Shown piece by piece: positions 62,001 to 64,000 of a DNA stretch of 64,000 bases. The position numbers and the translations under genes are program-made. The notes beneath the pieces were generated by a model that was given only the letters and a program-made list of their open reading frames with translations, did not search any database and was not told the origin of the DNA. Each line of letters opens with the position of its first letter. Position 1 is the first letter of the stretch. Origin of the DNA: Acanthaster planci (taxonomy: Eukaryota > Echinodermata > Asteroidea > Valvatida > Acanthasteridae); the NCBI RefSeq assembly GCF_001949145.1, contig NW_019091417.1:686467-750466 (forward strand), written 5' to 3'.

Positions 62001-63006
62001 GCTGACCTGTTGTTCAGTAAATAAATGCCTGTGAAGGTTGCAATATTGAGGTAGTGTGGCATTGATCGATGACGGCAGCGTCAATCAACAATGAACGCTT
62101 TGACCCAAAGAAGGAGTGCAGTTGTTCCAGCAATTTATGAAGAAACAATCAACGTTTAAAAATTAATAATGAATTGCATAATGATGTAATCATGACGTTA
62201 TTCTAATTTTTAGCATTTTGATAAATTTTGTCCCAACAATTTCAAATTTTTCCCCAAAAGTCATTTTTCCTTGAATCATGAAAAAGATCTCATGAAAACA
62301 ATTTTGAAAATATTTCATTTTATTAAGGTGATACCTTAAAAATGTTTACTGTATATATATTGAAAAACTTATGTGATCATGTTGTGAAGTCACACTTGTT
62401 TGCGCATCTTACTTTCAGGACTGATGTTCTCGCAAAGTTTCAAGTTTATACACTGTCCCCTCTTAAATTAAAGCTGTCGACAATTTTGAAAATAAAACAA
62501 GACGAACAACATTACGAAGAGGAAATAATACAAAACCAGTATAGGTGATGCGGGCTGAACGCAGTCACCTTATTACGAGGGTCCCAAAGATCTGAGTGAC
62601 AACTTGACAGAATTTCCTATTGATGTACTTCAGGGAACGACCCGGTAATTATCATACGCCTTTGAGGCAGTGCATATTGTAAAATCAAAGTCACTGCTGG
62701 AATACGCTGCGTTGATGCGGGCGCAGCCCAGTTTAAGCCGTATAGGCTACGCGTATCATCGTTGTGTGAGCTTTTCTCTACCATTGAGGGATGAAATAAC
62801 CAACAAAGCAGCTGATAAAGTTTAAGCAGATGTACATGAAGGTGATTCAGTTGAGTACTGAAACAGGAACTGAATTTAAGTGAGACAAGAAGAGAGACGG
62901 TTGCATTCCATAAATTTTCCTATTCATCCCGAAGTGATATCGCGGACGTACCAACTTTGCTGGTAACAAAGTGACGATCAATTTTCGTGGACTTTTCAAC
63001 ATCGCA
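59068..63006. other. Head-to-head intergenic region between pgk and the receptor gene
   Basis: The stretch next to pgk (59100-59220) is GC-richer and probably carries its promoter. The rest shows no recognisable gene. A 10-bp hairpin ACCATGGAGA/TCTCCATGGT lies at 59339-59364, and a G/C-rich stretch with a G9 run lies at about 61000-61180. In-frame stops precede the receptor ATG (last TGA 62935-62937). Confidence 0.7.
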
Positions 63007-63990
63007 ATGGAAACCATTTATTATCCAACAGCAGGGGCAGACACTAACCCTAACACCTCCTTGGAGGGGGATACCACCTCTGAAATTTTTTTGGAGATTT
63101 CTGCCGGTATCTTTCTGACAGTGGTAGTACTGATGAACTTTCTGCTCAATCCCCCGATGTTGTGCGTCTTGTATCGTGTCACCAGCATCCAACCAACGAC
63201 CAAGATATTCATGGCTTCTCTCACCATGTCCGACTTGGGTACGGGAATTATCTGGCTCATAAGACTGCCAGGAGTTTTTGCCGGTAAGTGGCTGTTGGGC
63301 GATTTTCTCTGCGCGATATCCGGTGTTTTTGGATACATCTTTCAGTCACTCAATCTTCTTTCACTTGTTCTGCTAACTATCGATCGTTACATTGCTGTAT
63401 CTCGTCCTCTGCGCTACCCTACATTGATGACAGTGTTCAGATCTAAAATCCTCATCTGTGCTAAGTGGACAACGATCGTAATTGTTGGTATTCTGCTATA
63501 CGGGATTTATCATCCACGGAGAGTCGAACAGTTAGGATCTCGTCAACTTTGCTCATGGAGGATGGATAACGTTAGAGGAGTCTTCGGTCTTCTTGCGGTT
63601 GTTTTTTGGCAGACTGTCATAATCATTCTTTATCTGCGAATTTCCCTGATAGCCCGCAAACAAGCTCGACGTATCGCTGCTGAAAACCAAGCAGATAATG
63701 GCCAGGGTGGGCACAGGATTAACACTAGATCCATCGCCACCATTGTCATCATAACAGGGACCCTAGTCATCACTTGGATTCCAAATATCATCCTACTGTT
63801 AGTTCCTCTAGTCAACGGAAGTAGTCCCAATACTTACATTAACTACTTACTCACCTATTTTGCTACTGGCTTTGTAATCTCGAATTCCTGGCTTAATGTC
63901 ATCATTTACTACTTGAGGAACAAGCAACTTCGTCGAGTAATGCTAGTCTTACTTTCAGACTGGCGGCACAGGCTGGTGCAAAACTTTTGA
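63007..63990 (+). CDS. Orphan class A (rhodopsin-like) G-protein-coupled receptor, single exon
   Basis: 327 residues from ATG 63007. A GTG-initiated frame extends to 62971, but ATG 63007 (GCAATGG) is the first ATG. Seven hydrophobic segments are visible. Class A landmarks: N1.50 at residue 48, D2.50 at 76 (MSDLGTG), C3.25 at 102 and an ECL2 cysteine at 182 (disulfide pair), IDRYIAVSRPLRY with DRY at 126-128, and a basic third loop ending in TM6. Oddities: TM6 has TWIP instead of CWxP, and TM7 has NVIIY (297-301) instead of NPxxY. Position 3.32 is Gly, so the receptor lacks the Asp of amine receptors. One N-glycosylation sequon lies at residue 16 (NTS). The C-tail is short, with no obvious palmitoylation cysteine. 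Single-exon orphan receptors of this kind are common in expanded invertebrate families; the ligand cannot be inferred. Confidence 0.9.
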   Translation: METIYYPTAGADTNPNTSLEGDTTSEIFLEISAGIFLTVVVLMNFLLNPPMLCVLYRVTSIQPTTKIFMASLTMSDLGTGIIWLIRLPGVFAGKWLLGDFLCAISGVFGYIFQSLNLLSLVLLTIDRYIAVSRPLRYPTLMTVFRSKILICAKWTTIVIVGILLYGIYHPRRVEQLGSRQLCSWRMDNVRGVFGLLAVVFWQTVIIILYLRISLIARKQARRIAAENQADNGQGGHRINTRSIATIVIITGTLVITWIPNIILLLVPLVNGSSPNTYINYLLTYFATGFVISNSWLNVIIYYLRNKQLRRVMLVLLSDWRHRLVQNF

Positions 63991-64000
63991 CATAATTAAA

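Noticed and set aside
1-64000. CRISPR arrays, operons, prophage or bacterial mobile systems
   Set aside because: Spliced nuclear genes and repeat composition show metazoan DNA; no regularly spaced direct repeats of CRISPR type are present.

Overview
This is animal nuclear DNA. Coding sequence is split by many short GT-AG introns, one intron is about 27 kb, there are many foldback and MITE-like repeats, and a run of N (30859-31503) marks an assembly gap. Two things suggest a marine invertebrate deuterostome, most likely an echinoderm: the high identity of the proteins to their vertebrate counterparts and the extreme abundance of the self-complementary repeat TACATG/CATGTA. The species call is an inference and could not be tested here.

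Four protein-coding genes can be supported. (1) Positions 1-36469, minus strand: the 5' part of a dachsous (DCHS1-type) giant cadherin. Eleven exons can be joined in one reading frame (1789 codons, about 16.5 extracellular cadherin repeats), and the gene runs off the left edge. Exon 1 alone codes 601 residues and is followed by a 27-kb phase-0 intron (7684-34666). Every later visible intron is phase 1. (2) Positions 39559-46915, plus strand: gatb, the mitochondrial glutamyl-tRNA(Gln) amidotransferase subunit B, complete in 12 exons (553 residues). (3) Positions 50053-59067, minus strand: pgk, phosphoglycerate kinase, complete in 12 exons (415 residues). (4) Positions 63007-63990, plus strand: an intronless class A (rhodopsin-like) G-protein-coupled receptor of 327 residues with unusual TM6 and TM7 motifs.

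Layout: dachsous and gatb are head to head, with about 3.1 kb between start codons. gatb and pgk are tail to tail, with about 3.1 kb between stop codons. pgk and the receptor are head to head, about 3.9 kb apart. The genes do not form a pathway: planar polarity/Hippo signalling, mitochondrial tRNA charging, glycolysis and chemosensing are unrelated, and the linkage looks like ordinary genome neighbourhood.

The non-coding DNA is rich in structure. It holds a three-copy MITE family with GGTAATTCC termini, two elements with piggyBac-like TTAA-CCCTAAC ends (one with interleaved inverted repeats), and a 680-bp inverted repeat between the convergent gatb and pgk genes. There are also several foldbacks in pgk and dachsous introns, a 36-bp in-frame minisatellite in gatb intron 1, and dense TACATG tracts. 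I saw no CRISPR array, operon, rRNA or convincing functional tRNA. I found no clear evidence of a new multi-gene system; the most unusual material is the repeat landscape and the divergent receptor.
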